A stretch of DNA of 27,709 nucleotides, taken from the NCBI GenBank assembly GCA_046261875.1, contig JBHENW010000086.1, positions 1 through 27,709 on the forward strand, written 5' to 3'. Positions 15,469-24,434 of this stretch are shown here, piece by piece. A model generated the notes under the pieces. The model ran no database searches and was not told the DNA's origin. It saw nothing but the letters and a program-made list of their open reading frames with translations. Within the stretch, counting starts at the first letter, position 1. The number at the start of each line of letters is the position of its first letter. Source of the stretch: JBHENW01 sp046261875. Lineage in GTDB: Bacteria > Acidobacteriota > Thermoanaerobaculia > UBA5066 > Gp7-AA6. Made by a program: the position numbers and the translations under genes.

Positions 15469-16479
15469 CTATGCCCTCCGCAGGACCAGAAGGGCTGCCG
15501 CCGCGAGCGCCGCTCCGAGCGCCACGAGCATTCCCGGGGAAAGGGTCGGTATCGGCGCGGTGGGGTGCGGCCCTCCCGGGCCGCCCGGCCCTCCCGATGT
15601 GATCGTCATCGTCGGCGTTGAAGTGCGCGTCGCGGTCGAGGTGGGGCTGGACGTCGCCGTCGGAGACGGGGTGCTCGAGGTCACCGTCGGAGTGGCGGTG
15701 GCCGTTGGAGTCCCCGTGTCCGTCGGAGACGCCGTGGCGGTCGGAGTGAAGGTGCTCGTCGGCGTCGCCGTCGGCGTGGAGGTTCGCGTGGGGGTCGGGG
15801 TGCTGCTCGGGGTCGGCGAAGGCGTGCTGGTCGGCGTTCGCGTGGGCGTACGGGTGGGCGTCAGGGTCCGCGTATTCGTCGGACTCGGCGATGGGGACTG
15901 CGTGGCCGTCGGCGTGCTCGTCGCTCCCAGGACGACGACCGTGATCGTCTTGAAACCGCCGGCGTCGTCGTCCACGGGCGCCAGGTGGACCGTGGCGGAG
16001 AAAGCTCCGCGGCCGGTCGCGCTCGTCACCCCCGGGTTGAGGTTTACGAAGCAGGGGACCGGCGCGTAGGTTTTCGTCGCTCCCGCGGCGAGGCTCAGGT
16101 TCGTGTCGAGGACCGTCGTGGCCCCCGTCGGGGTTCCGTTGGGGCCCGGGCACGTGAAGGAGACGTTCACGTTCGTGGCGTTACAGGCGTTCCCCCCGGC
16201 CGTCGGGATGTTGTCCACGGTGAGGGTGTAGTTCACGGTCGAGCCGTTGGGGATCGTGGGATCGGCGGGATTCCGCTCGATGTTGATGTCGATCGCGTTC
16301 TCGTTGCAACCTGCCGGGTCCTGGTCGAGCTTGCGAAGGGTCTCCTCCGAGGGCGGACGGCGGAGGCGGGGATTTTCCCGGGGCCTCTCCTGCGCCGGCG
16401 TCGCGGCCGCGCAGAGGAACAGGAGAAAACAGAGAGGCCCCCACCCGACGGGTCCCCGAAGGCGGCACGCCGCGCTCAT
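15469..16479 (-). CDS. Mucin-like surface protein with IPTL-type C-terminal sorting tail
   Basis: This is a 336-residue exported protein of unknown function. A signal sequence (about 10-29) is followed by a beta-rich domain (about 55-185) with four cysteines (58, 99, 110, 143) and 'NPADPTIPNGSTVNYTLTV', resembling conserved-repeat (DUF11-like) surface domains. Residues 187-293 are almost only Thr, Pro, Ser and Ala, a likely extended and possibly glycosylated stalk. A glycine/proline hinge then leads to IPTLSPG (310-316), a hydrophobic helix (about 317-333) and a terminal RR. That tail resembles the IPTL-CTERM class of protein-sorting signals, although the usual 'IPTLSEWG' is changed to IPTLSPG. 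The start has GAGG on the minus strand 5 nt before the ATG. A decayed domain copy follows its stop codon. Confidence 0.75.
   Translation of the reverse strand: MSAACRLRGPVGWGPLCFLLFLCAAATPAQERPRENPRLRRPPSEETLRKLDQDPAGCNENAIDINIERNPADPTIPNGSTVNYTLTVDNIPTAGGNACNATNVNVSFTCPGPNGTPTGATTVLDTNLSLAAGATKTYAPVPCFVNLNPGVTSATGRGAFSATVHLAPVDDDAGGFKTITVVVLGATSTPTATQSPSPSPTNTRTLTPTRTPTRTPTSTPSPTPSSTPTPTRTSTPTATPTSTFTPTATASPTDTGTPTATATPTVTSSTPSPTATSSPTSTATRTSTPTMTITSGGPGGPGGPHPTAPIPTLSPGMLVALGAALAAAALLVLRRA
15601..15921 (-). repeat. Thr/Pro-rich coding repeat (stalk)
   Basis: Degenerate short tandem units encoding TPT, TPS and TAT run for about 107 codons inside the mucin-like gene. The DNA repeat follows from codon use for Thr and Pro and has no spacer structure. 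Such tracts are prone to slippage, so length is likely to vary between strains. Confidence 0.8.
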
Positions 16480-16631
16480 GGTTCCTCACTTTCCGTGGAA
16501 ATCAAGACTCGACTCGGGCGTTACACCGGGGCGCGGCCGAATTCTCCGGGGAAAAGTCGTGAGCAGGTCTGCGAATACTAATAGCAGAGTCGGTTGTCGG
16601 AGCAAACCCCCTATTGGTGCCCCACGGCGGG

Positions 16632-16654
16632 CCGGAAGGGGCATTGCCCCCCGG
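16632..16654 (-). terminator. Hairpin after the cupredoxin gene
   Basis: GGGGC and GCCCC pair around a 3-nt loop, extended by CCGG arms on each side with a small internal bulge. It begins 7 nt beyond the cupredoxin stop codon. No U-tract follows. The remaining 16480-16631 gap holds no gene; it should contain the promoter of the mucin-like gene, which I cannot place. Confidence 0.45.
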
Positions 16655-16661
16655 AGCACGC

Positions 16662-17438
16662 TTACTCGAAGTAGCCGTTCACGTCGGCGATGAAATGGAC
16701 CGTTCCGCTGCCCTGGCCGTTGGAAACCCCGATGGCGCCGCCGGTTCCGAGCCGGACGATGGCGTTGTTCGCCCGGGTCTGGCCCGCCCGAAAGTTGATG
16801 TTGGAAACGAGCGGAATGGGCTGCCCCGCCGGGAAGAGCGTGATGTGCCCGACCGAGGTGGGCTGGGTGATCGTGATGTTGAGCGACACCGACTTCGCGG
16901 TGGCGGGAATCGCGCACCGGCCGGTGATCGTGAAGGTCCGGGCGGCGCCCGCGTTCAGCGCCGGGCCGCCGTGCGTCCCCGGGGGGTCCCGGGTGTCCAC
17001 GACGCGGCACGGCACGACGCTGTGGAACGACTCCGGCGTGGGTATCGGAGTGATCGTCGGGGTCGGCGTGACCGTCGCGGTCGCCGTCGCCGTCGGGGTC
17101 GGCGTGGCGCCCTGGACGCGCACGATCCCGCTCATCCCGATCCCTCCGGGGGCGCCGTGGGCGGAGCAGTAGTAGCGGAACTCGCCGACCGCGTCGAAGT
17201 CGCGGTCGAAGGTGAGGGGATTCGTCTGCAATCCGGAGTCCCAGAGGCCGGGCGTATCGGACGTCGTCGAGTGAACTCCGTTCACCCAGGTCCAACGGAC
17301 CGTGTCGCCCAAGGCGACCGTGATGTCCGCGTTGACGAACGTGTCGTTGGCGATGGAGACGTTGTGGATCGTCCCCGCGCTCGCGGAGGAAGCCGCGAGC
17401 AGAAGAATCCCCGCGACGGCCGGCAGAAGACGTCTCAT
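16662..17438 (-). CDS. Exported cupredoxin (plastocyanin/azurin type) with shared C-terminal domain
   Basis: This is a 258-residue exported protein. A signal peptide (1-21, cleaved after ASA) precedes a cupredoxin domain (about 22-110). Type 1 copper ligands are visible: H56 in 'NGVHSTTS', then C91, H94 and M102 in 'YYCSAHGAPGGIGM'. Such domains bind one copper ion and carry electrons outside the cytoplasm. A Thr/Pro/Ala linker (111-136) leads to the same ~122-residue C-terminal domain as in the M4 protease, ending DVNGYFE. On the minus strand TAGGAT lies 6 nt before the ATG and there is no Shine-Dalgarno, so leaderless expression is likely. It diverges from uvrA. Its electron partner is unknown; the C-terminal domain may tether it at the surface, which is an inference. 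Confidence 0.85.
   Translation of the reverse strand: MRRLLPAVAGILLLAASSASAGTIHNVSIANDTFVNADITVALGDTVRWTWVNGVHSTTSDTPGLWDSGLQTNPLTFDRDFDAVGEFRYYCSAHGAPGGIGMSGIVRVQGATPTPTATATATVTPTPTITPIPTPESFHSVVPCRVVDTRDPPGTHGGPALNAGAARTFTITGRCAIPATAKSVSLNITITQPTSVGHITLFPAGQPIPLVSNINFRAGQTRANNAIVRLGTGGAIGVSNGQGSGTVHFIADVNGYFE
16665..17030 (-). repeat. Copy B of the shared C-terminal domain
   Basis: Residues ~137-258 of the cupredoxin. It matches copy A over its whole length: 'PCRVVDTRDP', 'RCAIPATAKSVSLNITIT', 'INFRAGQTRANNAI', 'SGTVH', DVNGYFE. Similarity extends to the DNA around the stop codon (TACTCGAAGTA on the plus strand in both genes), so this is a fairly recent duplication or domain exchange. Confidence 0.85.
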
Positions 17439-17444
17439 GATGCG

Positions 17445-17450
17445 ATCCTA
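17445..17450 (-). promoter_or_regulatory. Candidate -10 box TAGGAT for the cupredoxin
   Basis: TAGGAT on the minus strand ends 6 nt before the ATG at 17438, a spacing that would start the mRNA at or next to the ATG. No -35 match is apparent. Confidence 0.4.
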
Positions 17451-17534
17451 TCGTCCGGCGGGCCGACCGCAGGTCCTTCAGCTTTTCTTGAGAGAATGCC
17501 GGGACGGCCCAGGGACCTCCTCTGCTTCAGCCGT

Positions 17535-17540
17535 TAAAAT
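17535..17540 (+). promoter_or_regulatory. Candidate -10 box TAAAAT for uvrA
   Basis: TAAAAT ends 10 nt before the uvrA ATG; the bases between (CCCGCTCCCC) contain no Shine-Dalgarno. I saw no LexA-type palindrome in the 112-nt gap shared with the cupredoxin gene. Confidence 0.4.
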
Positions 17541-17550
17541 CCCGCTCCCC

Positions 17551-20393
<2,843 letters not shown>

Positions 20394-20397
<4 letters not shown>

Positions 20398-20957
20398 ATC
20401 GCGCCCTCGGGGCGCTCCTGCTGCTCGGCGCCCTTCTTCCGGGGGCGGCTCGAGCGGAGCCGCCCGCCGCTCCGACGCCGACCCGGCGCCCCTGGACGCC
20501 CAGACGGCCTCCTCTCGATTTCTCCGGCGTCTGGGAGATCGACACGGCGGCGAGCCAAGGTGCCCCAGCGAGCATGAACGGGGCGGTGCTCTCGGTCGTG
20601 CAGTCGGGCAACCGCATCACGCTCCAGCCCGTGCACGGCGAGCACATCCTCCTCACGGCGGACCAGATCGTCGCCGACGGCCGCACCTACGAGAAGGGCG
20701 TCGGCACGAAGATGAAGGGACTCGTCACGGTCGCCTGGTCCCCGCGCGGCGACTCGCTGCGGATCGAGGTCACGGCCGGACCGACGGAAGACCCCAAACG
20801 CATGACGCAACGCAGCGTCTGGACGCTGTCGCGCGACAAGAAAGTCTGGGTCCGTCAGAGCGTGACGACCCGGGAAGGCAAGAGCAGCCTGACGCGCCTC
20901 GTCTTCCGCCGGCGCCTGGGCATCCCGGCGACACCCAAGGTGTCTCCGGCTCCCTGA
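20394..20957 (+). CDS. Small exported protein of unknown function
   Basis: This is a 187-residue protein that I do not recognise by name. A TTG start at 20394 overlaps the uvrA stop codon (TTGA), with GGAG about 9 nt upstream, and it places a good signal peptide (about 3-22, cleaved near ARA-E) at the N-terminus. After a Pro/Arg-rich linker, the body starts 'LDFSGVWEIDTAAS' and runs as alternating beta strands ('GAVLSVVQSGNRITLQPV', 'LVTVAWSPRGDSLRIEVTAG', 'SVWTLSRDKKVWVRQSV'). 'DFSGxW' openings with this layout are common in small lipocalin-like exported proteins of soil bacteria, a resemblance and not proof. The reading frame continues a much longer shadow frame inside uvrA, so the signal peptide and overlap decide the start. 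It converges on the pseudogene remains at 20958-22049. Confidence 0.72.
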
Positions 20958-22049
20958 GGACCCCGTCCCGGCGTCTCCGTCCGAGTTGACGGCGAGGGCC
21001 GCGACGGCCGGGTTGTCCGGAGCCAGGGCGCGCGCGCGGTCCCGAAGGCGGCGAGCCTCGTCGAGCTCGCCCCTCCCGATCATCGCCCGGGCCAGGCCGA
21101 CCAGCGTCTCGACGTCGCGAAGCGGCGCATCCGGCTGAACAGGGCACTGCCGATGGACAGGCCGAGCAGGAAGACGACGAGCATCGCGCCGAAGGCGTAC
21201 ACGGAGCTGCCCAGCACGAGGGCGAGGGTGCGCGACCAGACGACCTCATAGACCATCGCGGAGAACCCGGAGAGCGCGATGCCGGTGAAGAGCACGGTCC
21301 ACCCCCCCGGCGCGGGGTCCGGCGACAGCTCCGGGGCGCTCTCCGGCGGGGGGGAGGGGGCCTGCGTCTCCTGCGGCGCTGCCGCGGGCGCTTCCCCGCC
21401 GGAGGCGCGCACCAGCAGCAACGCGGCGGCCTCCCACCGCGACGTTCGACAGGGCGGCGAGGAGCTCGGTTGAGGAGATTCCGTACGCCGGGAGCAGAAA
21501 GTACGTCGCCGCCGTCACCCCGGCGGCCGCGCCCAGCGTGTTCGCCGCGTAGAGGGCGCCGATCCGGCCTGCAAGCTCGGGCAACCGGTGGATGAGGTAC
21601 CGAGCGAGGAGCGGAAGCGTTCCCCCCATGAGCATGGTGGGCACGACGATCACGGGAGCCAGCAGGAGGAATTGCACGATGAGGAAGAGCCGGGGCGTCT
21701 GCTCGAGCGCGGGGGCGAGAGAGAGGTACATGGCCGCCACCCCCCGGAAGAGCAGCGGGATGGCGAGCGCGATCGCGCCGATGGCGATTTCCAGCAGGGC
21801 GTAGAGGCGCAGCGCTTTCTCGGGCCTCCGGTCGGCGCGGCGGCCGATCCACCAGCTCCCGAGCGCGAGGCCTCCCATGAAGGAGGCCAGCACGGTCGAG
21901 ACGGCGAGGGTCGTGCTCCCGAAAACGAGCGCCAGGCGGCGCATCCAGACGATCTCGTAGACGAGGCCGCAGGCGCCCGACAGCGTGAAGAGGAAAAGGA
22001 GGAGCCTCCGCTTCGACGGCGTCGCGGACGGCCCGTGAGACATGCGCAT
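20958..22049 (-). pseudogene. Remnant of a multi-pass membrane / spermidine-synthase-like / TPR gene with internal deletion
   Basis: Three minus-strand frames carry pieces of one gene in order. The first (22049 to ~21445) encodes several membrane helices beginning 'LLLFLFTLSGACGLVYEIVWMRRLALVFG'. After a frameshift near 21440, the second (~21440-21125) encodes 'EAAALLLVRASGG', a linker and a second 'FSAMVYEVVWSRTLALVLG' helix pair. After another shift near 21120 the third encodes only the end of a tetratricopeptide region ('LVGLARAMIGRGELDEARR' and 'RALAPDNPAVAALA'). In the large membrane-bound spermidine-synthase-like proteins that have the duplicated 'YEiVW.R.L.L.lG' helices, several hundred residues with a methyltransferase-fold domain separate the last two parts. 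These are missing here. The single-base shifts could be sequence errors, but the missing middle cannot. The 3' boundary is approximate. Confidence 0.7.
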
Positions 22050-22075
22050 CGGGATTGTCGCACGGCGCCGAGCTC

Positions 22076-22093
22076 CTCCGACTCCCGTCGGAG
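22076..22093. repeat. Inverted repeat in the divergent region before the 237-residue gene
   Basis: CTCCGAC and GTCGGAG are perfect 7-bp arms around TCCC. The right arm ends 17 nt before the candidate -10 box TACAAT, so it sits where a -35 element would be. It could be an operator for this promoter. Confidence 0.45.
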
Positions 22094-22110
22094 CCCGCCG
22101 GTCGCGGAGC

Positions 22111-22116
22111 TACAAT
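22111..22116 (+). promoter_or_regulatory. Candidate -10 box TACAAT
   Basis: TACAAT ends 11 nt before the GTG at 22128. No Shine-Dalgarno is seen between them. This fits the pattern of very short or absent leaders seen at several other genes here. Confidence 0.4.
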
Positions 22117-22127
22117 TTGTTCCAGCC

Positions 22128-22841
22128 GTGATCACCGGATTCAATACGGACGTGAAGCACGGGACCCGTGTCTTCCACATCCAGACCGAGGACAAAGGGG
22201 AGCCCAACCCGTACATCGAGTCGCTGATCTACGTCGGCGGCGAGATCCTCGCCTCGAAGCGCACGTCCTATGCGGAAGTCCTCAAGGACAACAAGGACGA
22301 CCGCGCGATCCACGAGCTCATGGAGCAACAGCACCGGACGATGATCGCGGCGATCCAGCGGGGGAGGTTCGACGGCCCCAACGGCTCGCTGCGCGTTCCC
22401 GACGACCTGGCCCCGCGGCGCGCCTCCGAGGCGGCCGTCGAGGCGGCGCTCTCCCCGCTCCCTCCGGCGCCCGCGCGCGCAGAGGCCGGAGACCGCACGC
22501 TCGACCAGATGGTCCTCGACTACCTCGCGTCCGAGGAGCAGCTCGAGCTGACGCTCCATCCCGTGCCGGAGCTCGTCGCCGGCCGTCCGGCGGAGTTCCG
22601 CCTGAAGGCCGAGACCTCGCCGTCGCGGCAGCCCGTCCCCGGAGCGTCGGTCCAGGTGCGGTTGCTCTCGACGATCGCGCGGCCCAAGACGCTCTTCCAG
22701 GGGAAGACCGGCAACGACGGCGCCTGTGCCGTGAAGTTCGCCGTCCCGTCTTTTTCCGACGGCAACGCCGCCGCGGTCGTGCGGGTGACCTCGGCATCCG
22801 GGAGTACCGAGGTCAAATGCTCGGTTAAGAGGAAGGCATGA
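22128..22841 (+). CDS. Conserved uncharacterised protein ('FNTDV...HIQTED' family)
   Basis: This is a 237-residue protein without a signal peptide or membrane segment. The first ~85 residues carry a strongly patterned domain: 'GFNTDVKHGTRVFHIQTEDKG', then 'NPYIESLIYVGGEILASKRTSY', then 'IHELMEQQHRTMIAAIQRGRFD'. I recall similar N-terminal domains in uncharacterised proteins of deltaproteobacteria and Acidobacteria, with no known function. A Pro/Ala-rich linker (about 95-125) leads to a beta-rich C-terminal domain (about 140-237; 'ELTLHPVPELVAGRPAEFRLKAE' and 'GKTGNDGACAVKFAVP'), resembling an Ig-like or carboxypeptidase-regulatory fold. GTG at 22128 is the only start that begins just before the conserved block. 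Its stop overlaps the ThiS-like start (ATGA), so the two are co-translated and may work together. Confidence 0.75.
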   Translation: MITGFNTDVKHGTRVFHIQTEDKGEPNPYIESLIYVGGEILASKRTSYAEVLKDNKDDRAIHELMEQQHRTMIAAIQRGRFDGPNGSLRVPDDLAPRRASEAAVEAALSPLPPAPARAEAGDRTLDQMVLDYLASEEQLELTLHPVPELVAGRPAEFRLKAETSPSRQPVPGASVQVRLLSTIARPKTLFQGKTGNDGACAVKFAVPSFSDGNAAAVVRVTSASGSTEVKCSVKRKA

Positions 22842-23050
22842 GCGCGGAGATCCAGGTGCGCGTCAACGGCGAGGCCCTCCGGTTCCCGGAGGGCGCGTCC
22901 GTCGCCGCGCTGCTCGAAAGACTCGACGTGGCCAACCCGCGCGTCGCGGTGGAGCGCAATCGCGAGATCGTTCCTAAGGCGGCCTACGCCTCGACGCGGC
23001 TCTCCGAAGGGGACGAGCTCGAGGTCGTCGAACTCGTGGGCGGGGGCTAG
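22838..23050 (+). CDS. thiS: ThiS/MoaD-type sulfur carrier protein
   Basis: This is a 70-residue ubiquitin-like protein. It opens 'IQVRVNGEALRFPEGASVAALLERL', has 'NPRVAVERNREIVPKAAYASTRLSEGDELEVVELVGGG', and ends in GGG. ThiS ends in a GG dipeptide whose C-terminal carboxylate is adenylated and turned into a thiocarboxylate that donates sulfur to the thiazole ring of thiamine. The 'VAVERNREIV' and 'GDELEVVELVGGG' pattern fits ThiS better than MoaD. The extra terminal glycine is mildly unusual. GAGGAAGG lies just upstream of the ATG, which overlaps the previous stop codon. No thiG, thiF or other thiamine gene is next to it: a tRNA follows. A carrier for another sulfur pathway is also possible. 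Confidence 0.85.
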   Translation: MSAEIQVRVNGEALRFPEGASVAALLERLDVANPRVAVERNREIVPKAAYASTRLSEGDELEVVELVGGG

Positions 23051-23077
23051 GCGACGCTCCGCGCGCGGCGTCCTTGC

Positions 23078-23106
23078 TTGCCGCGCCCGATTCGATCGGT
23101 TATCCT
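23078..23106 (+). promoter_or_regulatory. tRNA-Lys promoter (-35 TTGCCG, -10 TATCCT)
   Basis: TTGCCG at 23078-23083 and TATCCT at 23101-23106 are separated by 17 nt, the optimal spacing, and the -10 box ends 11 nt before the first base of the tRNA. It is the best-formed two-part promoter in the window. Confidence 0.7.
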
Positions 23107-23117
23107 CCGCCGCCCGT

Positions 23118-23193
23118 GGGCCGTTAGCTCAATTGGTAGAGCAAGAGACTCTTAATCTCTAGGTTGTAGGTTCGAGTCCTACACGGCTCACCA
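23118..23193 (+). tRNA. tRNA-Lys (anticodon CTT)
   Basis: This 76-nt sequence folds as a full cloverleaf. The acceptor arm is GGGCCGT with ACGGCTC (one G-T pair), and the D arm is GCTC...GAGC. The anticodon stem AGAGA/TCTCT closes the loop CTCTTAA, with anticodon CTT at 23151-23153. The T arm is GTAGG/CCTAC with loop TTCGAGT. The discriminator base is A, and the CCA end is encoded (23191-23193). It reads the AAG lysine codon, the common lysine codon in GC-rich genomes. It follows the ThiS-like gene after 67 nt but has its own promoter. Confidence 0.97.
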
Positions 23194-23222
23194 CGCCGAT
23201 CGAGGGTCCAGGGTCCCGCAAC

Positions 23223-23714
23223 CTAGGAGAGAGCGGCCGCCTGTCGGCGCAGCTCTTGCGCGGCCTCCTTGAGACCCTTCAGTGCCGACGAGAGCTTCGT
23301 GAGCGCTTCCCGGTCGCCGGTCCCCGCCTTCGCGGATAGAGCCTTCACGGCATTCTCGAATTCGAGGCGGTTTCCCGCGTAGAACTCCGCCGCATAGCCG
23401 TTGATGATCGACGACCAGGCTTCGGATTTCCCGGTCTGAGCTGCCAGTTCTTGCAGCTGCTGCACGTGGCTGTGCATGGCGATACCGATCTGTTCGAGGT
23501 TGTTGAAAGATTGGGCGCGCCTCTTCGCCTGGTCTTTCGAGGTGTCAGTCGACTCGACCAGACGTTTCAGCCTTCCGACTTCGGCCTCCAGTGACCGGAC
23601 GGCGCTCTGGATGTCCTTGACCTTGGTCTGGATCTTGGCTTGATCGGCGGCGAGCCCCCCGTTCACGGCCATCAGGATCGCCGCAATCGCCGCCAGGATT
23701 CGGATACGCCGCAT
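23223..23714 (-). CDS. Exported coiled-coil protein of unknown function
   Basis: This is a 163-residue protein I do not recognise. A signal peptide (about 1-22, 'ILAAIAAILMAVNGGLA' cleaved before ADQ) is followed by a helix-rich body with heptad-like spacing: 'KVKDIQSAVRSLEAEVGRLKRLVE' and 'LTKLSSALKGLKEAAQELRRQAAAL'. The middle holds 'NNLEQIGIAMHSHVQQLQEL'. There is no lipobox and no cysteine, so it is probably a soluble periplasmic helical bundle. The ATG at 23714 has GGAGGAT placed well upstream. It runs toward the tRNA with 29 nt between, and it diverges from the NTF2-like gene across 214 nt. Confidence 0.75.
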   Translation of the reverse strand: MRRIRILAAIAAILMAVNGGLAADQAKIQTKVKDIQSAVRSLEAEVGRLKRLVESTDTSKDQAKRRAQSFNNLEQIGIAMHSHVQQLQELAAQTGKSEAWSSIINGYAAEFYAGNRLEFENAVKALSAKAGTGDREALTKLSSALKGLKEAAQELRRQAAALS

Positions 23715-23855
23715 GGAATCCTCCGTTCCTAGTTTTCTTTCTCGTCAGCCTGTTGGGAGGACTGATATCGAACATTCCATTGGAGAAACGACGAAGCGCA
23801 CCGGGTCCCGCCACGACAACGTCATCGCGAAGAGAAGAGTCTACGTCCCGGGGTG

Positions 23856-23861
23856 TAGGAT
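23856..23861 (+). promoter_or_regulatory. Candidate -10 box TAGGAT with short leader
   Basis: TAGGAT lies 67 nt before the TTG start of the NTF2-like gene. A leader from here would include an inverted repeat at 23881-23900 (AGCGGC and GCCGCT) followed by a pyrimidine tract, and then the Shine-Dalgarno. No -35 match is seen. The rest of the 23715-23928 gap has no gene. Confidence 0.3.
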
Positions 23862-23916
23862 CCCGGTAAAAGTCCGATGAAGCGGCTGCAGTTGGCCGCT
23901 TCCTTTCTCTCGAAAT

Positions 23917-23922
23917 GGAGGT
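23917..23922 (+). promoter_or_regulatory. Shine-Dalgarno GGAGGT that sets a TTG start
   Basis: A full GGAGGT lies 6 nt before TTG at 23929. No ATG or GTG is in a suitable place, and the TTG begins a clear signal peptide (KKIALLAIAALALG), so TTG is the likely start. Confidence 0.75.
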
Positions 23923-23928
23923 CGACAA

Positions 23929-24399
23929 TTGAAGAAGATCGCCCTGCTCGCGATCGCGGCCCTGGCGTTGGGCTCGAGTCATGCTTATGCCCAGTCCGAC
24001 ACGGAGAAAGAGGTCACGCAAACGATCGTCGCGTCGAACGAGTACACCAACAAGAACCGGAGAGGGAGCCCGGACGAGTACTCGGCCAAGGGAGCCCTGG
24101 AGTTCTGGTCGAGCGGAGGCCTGCTGCAGGAGATTGCCCCCGGGGGCCGACCGGACGATTTCGACTCCGTCTCCATCCAACCCAAGCACATCCGGGTCCT
24201 CACAATCGTCGAGGGCCAGGCCGCTGTGGCCCACTTCTACGCCGAAGGCTCGCTCAAACCGAAAGGATCCCCGGCGGTGAACCACTACATGACGAGGGTC
24301 ACGCAGGTGTTCGTCAAGGAAGCGGGCAAGTGGAAGGTCCGTTCCTCGCACTGGTCGCCGATCACGGGAGGATCGGGCACGTCTCAGGCGGTCCAGTAG
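23929..24399 (+). CDS. Exported NTF2/SnoaL-like (DUF4440-type) protein
   Basis: This is a 156-residue protein with a signal peptide (about 1-22, cleaved after AYA). The mature part begins with an alpha-helical stretch ('TEKEVTQTIVASNEYTNKNRR') and ends with the strands typical of NTF2-like cone folds: 'IRVLTIVEGQAAVAHFYAEGS', 'TRVTQVFVKEAGKWKVRSSHWSPI'. The phrase 'GKWKV...HWS' matches the closing strand of DUF4440/SnoaL-like domains, which use the pocket for diverse small ligands. No catalytic role can be stated. The TTG start is set by a strong Shine-Dalgarno. It converges on the penicillin-acylase gene with 35 nt between and no clear terminator. Confidence 0.75.
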   Translation: MKKIALLAIAALALGSSHAYAQSDTEKEVTQTIVASNEYTNKNRRGSPDEYSAKGALEFWSSGGLLQEIAPGGRPDDFDSVSIQPKHIRVLTIVEGQAAVAHFYAEGSLKPKGSPAVNHYMTRVTQVFVKEAGKWKVRSSHWSPITGGSGTSQAVQ

Positions 24400-24434
24400 C
24401 GGCGAGTCGGAAGCGCAGGGCTCCAGGCGGACGG

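Noticed and set aside
15601..15921. Repetitive DNA that might look like a repeat array or minisatellite locus.
   Set aside because: There are no uniform repeats with unique spacers. It is the coding tract for a Thr/Pro stalk in a complete gene.
17439..17550. LexA/SOS box before uvrA.
   Set aside because: No CTG-N10-CAG or similar symmetrical box was found in the divergent region, though the lineage's LexA site may differ.
23194..23222. Terminator for the tRNA in the direct repeat GGGTCC/GGGTCCC.
   Set aside because: The two copies are in direct orientation and do not form a stem; no T-tract.
23838..23861. Wobble-containing inverted repeat around CTACGTCCCGGGGTGTAG.
   Set aside because: It needs two G-T pairs and leaves little loop; it overlaps the candidate -10 box and is probably chance.
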